Program-made: the position numbers and the translations under genes
Shown here: positions 50,741-59,243 of the stretch, piece after piece
How positions within the stretch are numbered: the stretch's first letter is position 1
How the letters are laid out: the number at the start of each line of letters is the position of its first letter
The notes under the pieces: model-generated
Database searches by the model: none
Seen by the model: the letters and a program-made list of their open reading frames with translations, nothing else
Told to the model about the DNA's origin: nothing
Source of the DNA: RYN-230 sp963829725
GTDB lineage: Bacteria; Actinomycetota; Actinomycetes; Streptosporangiales; Streptosporangiaceae
Direction of reading: 5' to 3'
Assembly (NCBI GenBank): GCA_963829725.1
Contig: CAWHJW010000019.1
Coordinates: 62,001 to 126,000, forward strand
DNA: 64,000 nt

Positions 50741-51669
50741 GCCTGCAGCCCCCGGGGGACAAGCGCGCCAGCCTCGCCGGCGCGGTGTCCCTGATCAGCG
50801 ACGGCGCGATGGTCGCGCTCGGCGGCGGCCTGTCCGCCCGGCTGCCCATGGCCGCCGTCCGGGAACTGGTCCGGCAGCGCCGGACCGGACTGCACCTGGT
50901 CGGGTCGGCACACAGCATCGACGTGGACCTGCTCATCGCGGCCGGGGCGGTCCGCCGGTGCGAGGAGAGCTACGTCGGCTTCGAGCAGGACCTCGGGCTG
51001 GCCCCCGCCTACCGGCGGGCCGCCGAGGATGCCGCGATCGAGGTCGCGGAGAGCTGCTGCGCCACGATCCTGGCCCAGCTGCGGGCGGCCGAGATGGGCG
51101 TGCCGTTCCTGCCTGTCCGCGGGGTGCGCGGCTCGGACATAGTCCGGCTGCACCCCGAGTACGCGGAGATCACCTGCCCGTTCACCGGGGAGACGCTGGT
51201 CGCGGTGCCGCCGCTACGCCCCGACGTGGCCCTGCTGCACGCCCCGTCCGGGGACCGCTACGGCAACTTGCACCTGGAGCAGCCGTTCGTCCTGGACGAG
51301 CGGTTCGCGTCCGCGTCGCGGATGGTGGTCGCCACCGTGGACGAGCTGGTCTCCACCGAGCAGGTGACCGCGGCCGGCGTCACCATCCCCGCCCACCTGG
51401 TGGCGGCCGTGGCGCACGTCCCGTTCGGGGCGCATCCCGCGTCCTGCTACCCGCGCTACGCCTACGACCGCACCCACCTGCGTGAGTACGTGGCGGCGGC
51501 CCAGGCCGGCCCGGAGGGCCTGGAGAAGTACATCGCCACTTACATCCAGGACAGCGAGGGGAGCTACCGGAGCGCGATCGGCGCTGGCCGGCTCGCCCAG
51601 CTGGCCGCCTGGTCCCGGTCCACCGAGGGGTGGCAGGAGCTGTTCTCACGGGCGGGAGACTCCTCATGA
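50737..51669 (+). CDS. CoA-transferase subunit A (glutaconate/IpdA-type)
   Basis: 310 residues of family I CoA-transferase: MVALGGGLSARLPMAAVREL (glycine-rich CoA site), FLPVRGVRGSDI and ITCPFTGETLVAVPPLRPDV, similar to GctA/IpdA-type subunits. IpdAB relatives can also act as hydrolases, so the reaction is uncertain. GGAGG precedes the ATG, and it is coupled to both neighbours by ATGA overlaps. It is a candidate for activating the beta-keto acid made by 2-KPCC. Confidence 0.88.
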   Translation: MSLQPPGDKRASLAGAVSLISDGAMVALGGGLSARLPMAAVRELVRQRRTGLHLVGSAHSIDVDLLIAAGAVRRCEESYVGFEQDLGLAPAYRRAAEDAAIEVAESCCATILAQLRAAEMGVPFLPVRGVRGSDIVRLHPEYAEITCPFTGETLVAVPPLRPDVALLHAPSGDRYGNLHLEQPFVLDERFASASRMVVATVDELVSTEQVTAAGVTIPAHLVAAVAHVPFGAHPASCYPRYAYDRTHLREYVAAAQAGPEGLEKYIATYIQDSEGSYRSAIGAGRLAQLAAWSRSTEGWQELFSRAGDSS

Positions 51670-52493
51670 GCTGGACGATCGACGAGTGGTTCGTGGTGGC
51701 GCTGGCCCGGACGATCCGGCCGGCCGAGACGGTGTTCCACGGCTTCGGCAGCCCGTGCGCGCAGGTGGCGATGCACGTGGCACGGCGCACTCACGCGCGG
51801 AACATGGTGCTGGTCGAGGGGGCCATGTACGCGATCAACCCCGATCCCCCGTTCATCCCGCCGACCAGCAACGACGCCAGCCTGAGCCGGGGCGCCGCGT
51901 ACAGCATGCGGTTCGAGGAGTTCTTCGACGCCGCCGTCCGCGGTGACGTCAACCGGATGTTCCTGTCCGGCGGCCAGATCGACGGGTACGGCAACACCAA
52001 CGTGACCGCGATCGGACCGGCCGGGCGGCCGAAGGTGAAGCTCGGCGGCGGGGGCGGCGGCTGCAACCTGTCCGCCACCATCGGCCACCTCACGGTGTGG
52101 ACCACCCGGCACCGGTCGGGCCGGACCCTGGTGGCCGAGTGCGACTTCATCACCGACATGGGGCACCGCACCCGGCTAGGCACCCGGGGCGAGCTCGGCT
52201 TCACCGGCGGCGGCCCGCAGTGGCTGGTCACCGAGCTCGGCGTGTTCGACTACCCGGAGGGGCAGGCCCGGCTGGTGCAGGTGTTCCCGGACGTCAGCGT
52301 GGCCGAGGTCCGCGCGGCCACCGGGTTCGGCCTGCAGGTGGCCGGGGACCTGCGCACGATCCCCCCGCCGTCCGTGTCCGAGCTGGCCGCGGTCCGCTCG
52401 GCCGACCCGCTCGGGGTGCGCCGGTCGGAGTTCTCGCCGAAGGAGCTGGCCCGGGTGTTCGAGCCGGGCCACGGCCCGGGCTGCGCATGCTGA
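51666..52493 (+). CDS. CoA-transferase subunit B (glutaconate/IpdB-type)
   Basis: 275 residues. HGFGSPCAQVAMHVARRTHA at the start, FLSGGQIDGYGNTNVTAIG, then KLGGGGGGCNLSATIG, all typical of the beta subunits of GctB/IpdB. The catalytic Glu expected in many beta subunits is not obvious at the usual place, which leaves room for a hydrolase-like role as in IpdAB. It ends with a short Cys-containing tail and overlaps the synthetase gene by seven bases. Confidence 0.85.
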   Translation: MSWTIDEWFVVALARTIRPAETVFHGFGSPCAQVAMHVARRTHARNMVLVEGAMYAINPDPPFIPPTSNDASLSRGAAYSMRFEEFFDAAVRGDVNRMFLSGGQIDGYGNTNVTAIGPAGRPKVKLGGGGGGCNLSATIGHLTVWTTRHRSGRTLVAECDFITDMGHRTRLGTRGELGFTGGGPQWLVTELGVFDYPEGQARLVQVFPDVSVAEVRAATGFGLQVAGDLRTIPPPSVSELAAVRSADPLGVRRSEFSPKELARVFEPGHGPGCAC

Positions 52494-54592
52494 ACGGCCG
52501 CCGCGGCCTCGCCGCCGTGTTCGAGCCGCGCCGGGTCGCCCTGGTCGGTGCGTCCGACCGGGCCGGCTCGGTGGGACGGCTGCTGTGGGACAACCTGGCC
52601 GCCTTCCCCGGTGAGGTGGTCCCGGTCAGCCAGTCGGCCCGGGTGGGCGGCCTGGTGGCCTACCCCGACCTTCGGGACGTGCCCGGCCCGGTGGACCTGG
52701 CCGTGATCGCCACGCCCGCCGCCACCGTCCCCGGCATCATCCGGGCGGCGGCCGCCAAGGGCGTCGCCGCCGTGGTCGTGCTCAGTGCGGGCTTCGCGGA
52801 GGCCGGCGACGAGGGCGCGGGCCTGCAGGCCGATGTGGTGGCCGCGGCCCGGGCCGGCGGCGTGCGGCTGGTCGGCCCCAACTGCTTCGGCGTGCAGAAC
52901 GCCGACCTGCCGCTGAACGCCTCCATCGCAGCGGGCCTGCCGCGTGGCGGCGGGGGCGTCACCCTCGTCACCCAGTCCGGGTCCTACGGCATGGCCGTGC
53001 ACGCGCTCGGGCAGGACGAGGGCCTGCGCGTGGCCAAGGTGTTCGCGGCCGGCAACAAGGCCGACATCAGCGATGCGGAGCTGCTCGCCTACCTGCGGGA
53101 AGACCCGGGCACCTCGGTCATCTGCCTGCTGCTGGAGTCGATCACAGACGCCCGCCGGTTCTTCGCCGAGGCCTGCCTGACCACCCCGCGCAAGCCCGTC
53201 ATCGCGGTCGTGGGCGGCCGGTCCGGCGCCGGACAGCGGGCCGCCATATCGCACACCGCCGCGCTGGCCAGCGACGACGCGGTCCGCGACGCGGCCTTGC
53301 GCCAGGCCGGGGTGGTCCGGGTGCGCACCGGCCTGCAGATGCTCGACGCGGCCCGGGCCCTGTCCAGCCAGCCGGTGCCGCGCGGGCCCCGGGTGGCGGT
53401 GGTCACCAACTCCGGCGGCACCGGGGTGGAACTGGCCGACCTGCTGGCCGACCAGGGCCTGGCCGTCCCGGAACTCAGCGGCCCGCTGCAGGCGGACCTG
53501 CTCGCGATCATGCCCGGGTACGCCAGCGCCCGGAACCCGGTGGACATGACCCCGGCATGGCACCTGTTCGGCAGGGTGTACCCGGCCGCGATCGAGATGC
53601 TGGCCCGGTCGGGTGAGGTCGACGCGGTGGTGCCGGTGCTGCTGCAGCGGTCGGCGTCGGCGGAGGTCGCGGCGGCCGTGCGGGACGCGGTGGGACGGCT
53701 GCGGGCGGATTCGGTGCCGGTGCCGGTCTACGTGTGCTGGGTCGCCCCGCGGGCTGCCGAGAAACACGCGGACGTGCTGCGGGATGCGGGCGTGCCGTGC
53801 TTTGCGTGGCCTGCGCGCACGGCGGAGGCAGTGGGCGTGGCCGTGCGGTGCGGGCAGCGACTGGCTTCGGGGGCCGGGGACGGCGACGGGGCCGGGGACG
53901 GGGCGTCCGGAGACCGCCGGGCGCCCCGGCGGTCACTGGCCGCCACGCGGGCTGCGGCGGGCATGAACGGCGTGCTCAGCTCGGAGGCCGCGCGGGCTCT
54001 CCTGGCTGAGGCCGGGATTCCGGTCATCGGGACGGTGCGGTGCACGAATGCCGAGACGGCGGTGGCGGCGGCTGAGCGAGTGGGGTACCCGGTGGTGGCC
54101 AAGGTCGACCACATCGACTTGGTGCATAAGAGCGACGTGGGGGGCGTGCGACTGGGGATCGATAGTGCGGAGGCGCTGCGGGCGGCTGCTAGCGAACTGC
54201 TCGGGCTCGCACGTGGGGCGGCGGTGCTGGTGCAGCACCAGCATGACGGGATCGAAGTCCTGGTGGGCGGGCTGCGGGATCCGGAGTTCGGGGCCGTGGT
54301 GCTGGCTGGGATGGGCGGGGTGCTGGCGGAGACCCTGCGTGACGTGCAGCTAGCGGTGGCGCCGGTGGATGAGGCGCACGCGCTGGCCATGCTGCGGTCA
54401 CTGCGGGGCGCGGCGGTGTTCGGCGGGGTCCGGGGCCGCGCGGCGGTGGACGTCAGCGCGGTGGCCGGGGTGATCGCGCGGGTCAGTGAGCTGATGGCCG
54501 ACAATCCGGAGATCTCTGAACTGGACCTGAACCCGATGCTGGCCATCCCGGACGGGTGCGTGGCGGTGGACTGGCGGATCAGGATGGATTAG
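52487..54592 (+). CDS. NDP-forming acyl-CoA synthetase (fused alpha-beta)
   Basis: 701 residues. The CoA-binding domain begins VFEPRRVALVGASDRAGSVG. The phosphohistidine is His256 in AAISHTAALASDDAV, and VVTNSGGTGVELADLLADQG follows. The ATP-grasp part from about 480 has PVVAKVDHIDLVHKSDVGGV and ISELDLNPMLAI. These enzymes interconvert acids and CoA thioesters with ADP/ATP. A Gly/Asp-rich linker joins the halves. Together with the aldehyde dehydrogenase it could handle a C2-C4 acid or sulfoacetate (inference). Last gene of the flavoprotein operon. Confidence 0.9.
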   Translation: MLNGRRGLAAVFEPRRVALVGASDRAGSVGRLLWDNLAAFPGEVVPVSQSARVGGLVAYPDLRDVPGPVDLAVIATPAATVPGIIRAAAAKGVAAVVVLSAGFAEAGDEGAGLQADVVAAARAGGVRLVGPNCFGVQNADLPLNASIAAGLPRGGGGVTLVTQSGSYGMAVHALGQDEGLRVAKVFAAGNKADISDAELLAYLREDPGTSVICLLLESITDARRFFAEACLTTPRKPVIAVVGGRSGAGQRAAISHTAALASDDAVRDAALRQAGVVRVRTGLQMLDAARALSSQPVPRGPRVAVVTNSGGTGVELADLLADQGLAVPELSGPLQADLLAIMPGYASARNPVDMTPAWHLFGRVYPAAIEMLARSGEVDAVVPVLLQRSASAEVAAAVRDAVGRLRADSVPVPVYVCWVAPRAAEKHADVLRDAGVPCFAWPARTAEAVGVAVRCGQRLASGAGDGDGAGDGASGDRRAPRRSLAATRAAAGMNGVLSSEAARALLAEAGIPVIGTVRCTNAETAVAAAERVGYPVVAKVDHIDLVHKSDVGGVRLGIDSAEALRAAASELLGLARGAAVLVQHQHDGIEVLVGGLRDPEFGAVVLAGMGGVLAETLRDVQLAVAPVDEAHALAMLRSLRGAAVFGGVRGRAAVDVSAVAGVIARVSELMADNPEISELDLNPMLAIPDGCVAVDWRIRMD

Positions 54593-54598
54593 CTCGCT

Positions 54599-55825
54599 TC
54601 AGCCAACTGGTGCAGGCACCTTACTTTGCCGATCGGCACCAGCAGCAACCTGGGGCGGCGGATCCGGAATTCGCAGTGGGGGGAGCGTCGCACGGCGGCG
54701 AGCGGGCCGGTGCAGCGGCCGTGTTCCTAGCTTGGCGATGACGTCCAAGGCAGCGCTGAGCGGCCGTCCCTCCGGCAGGGAATCCAAGTAAGACTGCCAA
54801 TTCTGGCGATCTTCGCCGAGGGCGTGCAGGTAGCTCAGGCACAGATCGGGGGTGATGTATTCAACGCGTCCGCGAGCCGCCTTGAGCGCGGCCACCATGC
54901 GGCCCTTCTCACCGGGCGTCTGCTCAAGGAATCCGTCCTGCACTTTCCCTAGAACGGATTCAATGAACCGCTTACGGTTCGCAATGAACTGGCTCCAATG
55001 GCGGTGGGTCGCGTCGAGGACGGAGAGGCCTTCGTCGAGCCGCCAGAATGCCCCCTCGGCGAGCACGTCGCCAAGCTCCTCGGCCCGTGCTCGCTCGGGC
55101 GTGCGAAAAGGGTCGTACGGGCGCTGCACGACGCGGCCGGTCATGCCCAGCGGCTGGATTCCCTTCTCGGCATCGAGCAGGTAGAACCAGTCCTCGTTGT
55201 AAATGCTGGGAAAGAACGACCTGTTACGAGCGGTGTTGACGGCCAGGGCGCCGCCGCCGATGAACGTCTGCTGCTCGCCACCCACCGCGCGATAAGCGTG
55301 GCAGACGACGGAATTGTCGGGAAATCCGCCGATAGCCAGGCCCACCGCATGATAGTTCTCGAGCAGGGCGGAAGCCCGGGCCAGATCGTCTGGATCGGGC
55401 ACCTCGATGTCGTCATCGAGGAACGCGATGCGCTCCCAGCCCAGCATGCGGCTCAAGACGAGGCCCAGGTTGCGTTTTGCGCTGGTATCGGTTCGCCGGT
55501 CGAATCTCGTGCCGGCCAGCAGCCGGGAGGTCATCAGCTCCGGGAGTCCCAGGCGGGAATGGTCGCGAACGTCGATGGCAATCAGGTCGATGTCGGCCCG
55601 CAGTCGCTGCGCGATAACCGGCAGCTTTGTCCAGGTCTGGCTGTGCAGAGTGACCAGGGGGCAGTCCAGCCGCGCTGCTATATCCGCCGCCGTCCGGAGC
55701 AGGGCGGGGGTGCGGATCGTCGGGACTATGAGCGCATCAACATTGGCCCGCGCCAACGCACTGTCATGCGTCCACAGCAAGCCACGGTGGGAGGCGTGGT
55801 GATTCTGCGCCTCTGCTTCGGGCAC
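54599..55825 (-). CDS. GT-A-like glycosyltransferase-type protein of unknown role
   Basis: 408 residues. An LDCPLVTLHSQTWTKLPVIA region followed by RNLGLVLSRMLGWERIAFLDDDIEVPD gives a DDD metal-binding motif like that of GT-A glycosyltransferases, and FIGGGALAVNTARNRSFFPS and YNEDWFYLLDAEKGI follow in the manner of that fold. No signal peptide. It is encoded three bases after the XRE-type gene, so they form one unit. Lower GC than its neighbours suggests acquisition. Substrate unknown. Confidence 0.6.
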   Translation of the reverse strand: MPEAEAQNHHASHRGLLWTHDSALARANVDALIVPTIRTPALLRTAADIAARLDCPLVTLHSQTWTKLPVIAQRLRADIDLIAIDVRDHSRLGLPELMTSRLLAGTRFDRRTDTSAKRNLGLVLSRMLGWERIAFLDDDIEVPDPDDLARASALLENYHAVGLAIGGFPDNSVVCHAYRAVGGEQQTFIGGGALAVNTARNRSFFPSIYNEDWFYLLDAEKGIQPLGMTGRVVQRPYDPFRTPERARAEELGDVLAEGAFWRLDEGLSVLDATHRHWSQFIANRKRFIESVLGKVQDGFLEQTPGEKGRMVAALKAARGRVEYITPDLCLSYLHALGEDRQNWQSYLDSLPEGRPLSAALDVIAKLGTRPLHRPARRRATLPPLRIPDPPPQVAAGADRQSKVPAPVG

Positions 55826-55828
55826 GCC

Positions 55829-56962
55829 TCACCGGGCCCATTTGAAGTGGATATTCCCCGGGATCGTCCAGTCCGGGGTCACCGCCACATTATTTTCAAT
55901 CGTGACCCGCGTCAGGATGCAGAACTCGTCTTTACCCTGGAAATTCTCCTGCACGTACGAGTAATTCCGGTCCCGGAACCGCACGTCGGTGAGGGCCCGC
56001 ACCGCGCCGTAGGTCCCGTTGCCGTACATGCCATTGCAGACCGTCACGGTCAGGCTCCGGTCGTACGGATTCACGGCGCGAGTGAAGAGGGCGACATCCT
56101 CGCGCAGCAGGGGCTCGCCCGGAGCGCCGTTGACGCCGGCCGGCCTCTCCAGGCGGGGCTCGTACTGAGCGGGCTTCCCGTTCTCCGTCACCTCGAAGTA
56201 GGGGACCTTCCCGGCCGGCCAGTCGGTCACCTGCCGCACCGGCAGGTCGAGGCGGTTGAGGATGGACAAGGTGAGGATGTTCCAGTCCACGCCGCCGAGG
56301 ACGACGAGATGGGTCGTGTAATCATCGTTGGTGAGTTCGTGCGCGGCGCGCAGGTTCACCTGAGTCGCCGGGTTGGCCGCCCGGATATGGCCGTACAACT
56401 CGAAGAGTGAGTCCAGGTCCGCATACCGGTAGAGCTTGATGAAGTCCGGGTGCCGCGGATTGGCGTACCTGAGGTTGGCCAGCATCTCGTCCGGCAGCTC
56501 GGCGCAGACGATCGTCACCGGTGCGCTGGCCGGGAAGTACCAGAAGCTTGTCCCGAGCGGGCTTGCGGAGGGGTAGCGCGGATTCGTGCCGCCCGGCACA
56601 GCGGGCGGTGCCGCCGAGGTCCGCAGCGCGTTGTTACGCAACTGCACGAGCTCCTTCTTGAGTGCCTCTCGCGCCTCGCACTCCGCTTCCGTCAGCTCAT
56701 CGGAGCGCAGCAGGCGCAGCGAACCGCTCGCCACGGACCGGTCGGTCGCGAAGAAGGTGGCGTAGGCATCCAGCCGATCGGCGGGCGGGATCACCGGAGT
56801 GGTCCGGGACTCCCAGGACGAGATGAGCGGAACGCTGACGGGCCGCTGATTAGCGAGGACCCGGGCGAGCTGAGGCTGGGTGATCTTCTGCTCCGGCCAG
56901 CGTTCCTCTCTCAGTGCGCGCAGGCGCTGCGCGAGCATGTGCCGTGGGTCCTGCCTATCCAC
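55829..56962 (-). CDS. XRE-type HTH protein with a large uncharacterised C-terminal domain
   Basis: 377 residues. The N-terminal XRE/Cro helix-turn-helix is clear (ITQPQLARVLANQRPVSVPL, ISSWESRTTPVIPP, about residues 25-65). The remaining 300 residues contain VTIVCAELPDEMLANLRYAN and HLVVLGGVDWNILTLSILN, which looks like a nucleotide- or sugar-binding alpha/beta domain, not an effector I recognise. GTG start; an ATG eight codons later is possible. It probably regulates itself through the CTGAA-type sites upstream. Confidence 0.7.
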   Translation of the reverse strand: MDRQDPRHMLAQRLRALREERWPEQKITQPQLARVLANQRPVSVPLISSWESRTTPVIPPADRLDAYATFFATDRSVASGSLRLLRSDELTEAECEAREALKKELVQLRNNALRTSAAPPAVPGGTNPRYPSASPLGTSFWYFPASAPVTIVCAELPDEMLANLRYANPRHPDFIKLYRYADLDSLFELYGHIRAANPATQVNLRAAHELTNDDYTTHLVVLGGVDWNILTLSILNRLDLPVRQVTDWPAGKVPYFEVTENGKPAQYEPRLERPAGVNGAPGEPLLREDVALFTRAVNPYDRSLTVTVCNGMYGNGTYGAVRALTDVRFRDRNYSYVQENFQGKDEFCILTRVTIENNVAVTPDWTIPGNIHFKWAR

Positions 56963-57315
56963 CTCAAGGCCCTGTTCATCTGAAGTTCAGTATAAAGGCT
57001 GAACACTATGTACCACCTCACCGTGCCGACGAAACCTACAGCGAACAGGCCAAACACGCCAGATGATCAAGGGACGGCACTTCAGGAAGGATACAACTGA
57101 AGTCAGTCCAGTTCACCACGAGCAGGCGTGGCGAAATCTCGCTGAGGGTAGCAGAACTTTAGGCCTGCACGTGAACGATTTGCGATCGGGCTCGCCGCAC
57201 AAGATTCAGCTGAACATAAGCTGAACTGGAAGGTGGTGAGGCTCAGCAGAAGCACCAGAAACGGCTCGGCGCCCGTCTGCCCCGCGGCTCCCACCAAAGC
57301 GCCCTGAACCGTGGA
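56963..57315. promoter_or_regulatory. Promoter region with multiple CTGAA(C) motifs
   Basis: Motifs: CTGAAGTTCAG, a perfect 11-bp palindrome (56980-56990), CTGAAC (56999-57004), CTGAAGTCAG (57097-57106), the 10-bp palindrome TTCAGCTGAA (57205-57214) and CTGAAC (57221-57226). The first lies 18 bases before the XRE start. The stretch is AT-richer than its surroundings and holds no gene. Confidence 0.5.
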
Positions 57316-57343
57316 CGGGCACCCTCTGGCCGGAGGGTGCCCG
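57316..57343. terminator. Hairpin before the small membrane protein gene
   Basis: CGGGCACCCTC (57316-57326) pairs exactly with GAGGGTGCCCG (57333-57343) around a 6-base loop; AAAAA follows within ten bases. Confidence 0.6.
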
Positions 57344-57384
57344 CATGCGGAAAAACCAGCAGCTCTCACACCCCTGGAATTTCC

Positions 57385-57687
57385 ATGCTCACTGTATACC
57401 CGCCTCCTGCCGTTTCCCCCGCCCACGCCGCGATCTTCGCGGCCGCCGCCCGGATGCTCCTGACCAGGGCAGCCATGCCGGTCCACCCCGCCGGTGACCC
57501 AGTGCTCCTGGCCCTGGTCCTGACCATCGCCTTCCTGGCCATGGCCTCGCACATCTACCGCCAGATGACCAGGCTGGCCCTGCAATTGGCTGCCCAGCTC
57601 CTGCATCTGGTGGCTTTCCTCTGCCTCACGCTCCTGCTGCTGAGCCTGGGCGGAGCGATCTTGGTCCTGATCCTGCTCCACCCCTGA
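57385..57687 (+). CDS. Small membrane protein, unknown
   Basis: About 100 residues: MLTVYPPPAVSPAHAAIFAA, a first hydrophobic helix PVLLALVLTIAFLAMASHIY, and a long second hydrophobic segment LVAFLCLTLLLLSLGGAILV. No clear ribosome site. Found at the right edge of the XRE/GT island. No family recognised; spurious translation cannot be excluded. Confidence 0.4.
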   Translation: MLTVYPPPAVSPAHAAIFAAAARMLLTRAAMPVHPAGDPVLLALVLTIAFLAMASHIYRQMTRLALQLAAQLLHLVAFLCLTLLLLSLGGAILVLILLHP

Positions 57688-57872
57688 GGATGGCTCCCGC
57701 GGCGGGTGGCCGCCCGCCACGGGAGCCACGGGAGCCACCCCAGCAAGCGGAAACTTGCCCTGGGGTGGGCAGCTGCGCGGCGAATCCGGTCCCCGGGGAG
57801 GGAAGAAACGCGCTGCTCAGCCGGCCTACGCTCCTCGCACTTAGCCGCGAGAAGCAACCGGGAGGAGCGACG

Positions 57873-58976
57873 ATGCTCATCGGCGGTCAGGACGTCTTGC
57901 TGCCCACGACGATGGTCGGCAACTACCCCAACCCACGGTGGTACGACGGGCATGCGTTCGCCACGCTGCCCAAGGGTGAGTTCATCCACGACTCGATCAG
58001 CAAAGAGGCGTTCGAGGACGTGGTCGGCGCGATCGTGCGCGACCAGGAGGCCGCGGGCCTGGACGTGATCGCCGACGGGAAGGTCTACGGCGGGGACTCC
58101 CCGTACGGCACGATCCTGTACTACTACCTGGAGCGCATGTCCGGCTACCGGCTGTCCGGACCGCCGATCGGCCTGCCGATCTACTCCACCCTCTTCTCCC
58201 CCACCTGCATCGGCGAGATCAGCCGGGAAGTCCCGTTCCACCTGGTCAACCTGCGCGCGGTGCGCAAGGCGACCAAGAGGCCGGTCAAGGTGTCCTACAC
58301 CGGCCTCGGCGTAATCGCCGCGGCCACCACGAACCTGCACTACAAGGACACCCGGGAAGTCGCGATGGCGCTGGCCAAGGCGTTCAACGAGGACTTCAAG
58401 GAACTCGCGGACAACGGCTGCGACATCATCCAGCTCGATGAGTTCGTCTGGCCGTACGGCATGGGCGACTGGGAGATCGACGCGCTCAACGCCGCGGTCG
58501 AGGGCGTGAACTGCGAGTTCTGGGTGCACACCTGCTGGGGCAACTACTCCGGCACGCCCGCCTACTTCCCGGACGAGACGAAGACCGAGTTCGGCGCGTT
58601 CGTGCTGGACAAGCGGGCCTCCGACGCGCCCGCGCCGGAGCGGGCGCACGCCATCTTCCCGCACGTGCTGGAGGCCAACATCACCGCGCTGAACTACGAG
58701 GTCGGCCGGACCGGGCCCGATGACCTCAAGCCGCTGACCGACAACAACTGGACCAAGCCGTTCGTGGCCGGGGTCATCGACGTGAAGTCCACCGTCACCG
58801 AGAGCGCGGATGAGGTAGCCGACCGGATCAGGCAGGTGCTGGAATACGTGCCCGCGGACCGGCTGGGCCTGTCCACCGACTGCGGGCTGATCAACCTGCC
58901 CCGGATGATCGCCGCGGGCAAGCTGCGCGCGCTCGCCGACGGCGCCGCCCTGGTCCGGGAGGAAATCCAGGGCTAG
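57873..58976 (+). CDS. xecA: MetE-like zinc thiol transferase, candidate epoxyalkane:CoM transferase (paralogue 2)
   Basis: 367 residues, close to the usual EaCoMT length. It begins MLIGGQDVLLPTTMVGNYPN. The zinc site is His219-x-Cys221 (FWVHTCWGNY) and Cys337 (STDCGLINL). DIIQLDEFVWPYGMGDWEID is the conserved acidic segment of the MetE/EaCoMT barrel. EaCoMT activates the CoM thiol on zinc and opens epoxides. GGAGGAG lies 5 bases before the ATG. It stands alone in front of the CoM biosynthesis operon. I rate it as more EaCoMT-like than paralogue 1, but ranking needs alignment. Confidence 0.82.
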   Translation: MLIGGQDVLLPTTMVGNYPNPRWYDGHAFATLPKGEFIHDSISKEAFEDVVGAIVRDQEAAGLDVIADGKVYGGDSPYGTILYYYLERMSGYRLSGPPIGLPIYSTLFSPTCIGEISREVPFHLVNLRAVRKATKRPVKVSYTGLGVIAAATTNLHYKDTREVAMALAKAFNEDFKELADNGCDIIQLDEFVWPYGMGDWEIDALNAAVEGVNCEFWVHTCWGNYSGTPAYFPDETKTEFGAFVLDKRASDAPAPERAHAIFPHVLEANITALNYEVGRTGPDDLKPLTDNNWTKPFVAGVIDVKSTVTESADEVADRIRQVLEYVPADRLGLSTDCGLINLPRMIAAGKLRALADGAALVREEIQG

Positions 58977-58984
58977 CCAGCCCC

Positions 58985-59020
58985 GGCGCCAGGTCCCCGC
59001 CCCCCCGGGGACCTGGCGCC
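58985..59020 (+). terminator. Hairpin after the EaCoMT-like gene
   Basis: GGCGCCAGGTCCCC (58985-58998) pairs exactly with GGGGACCTGGCGCC (59007-59020) around an 8-base loop of mostly C. It starts nine bases after the stop codon; its right arm is the first unit of the tandem repeat. Confidence 0.7.
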
Positions 59021-59116
59021 GGACCCCAGGGACCTGGCGCCGGACCCCCAGGGACCTGGCGCCGGACCCCCAGGGACCTGGCGCCGGACCCCCAGGGACC
59101 TGGCGCCGGACCCCCG
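59008..59116. repeat. Five tandem copies of a 21-22-bp unit
   Basis: GGGACCTGGCGCCGGACCCC plus one or two bases is repeated five times almost perfectly. Each copy can pair with the left arm of the preceding hairpin, so alternative terminator folds are possible. A second GC-rich inverted repeat follows to about 59152. Confidence 0.85.
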
Positions 59117-59169
59117 GGGGCCCCGGGACCCATCCCGGGGGCCCCGGGGCCAACGAACCACGGGAACCT

Positions 59170-59184
59170 CACCCTGCCAGGACA
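59170..59184. promoter_or_regulatory. Variant of the TGTCCTG-palindrome before the CoM biosynthesis operon
   Basis: CACCCTGCCAGGACA matches the complement-form consensus at 12 of 15 positions, with CCTGCCAGGACA intact. It lies 59 bases before the ComA-like start codon. Confidence 0.45.
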
Positions 59185-59243
59185 GCGAAACTCGGCGGCC
59201 CGCGTGCCTATGGTGGCTCACACCATTGAGCGGGAGGCGCCCC

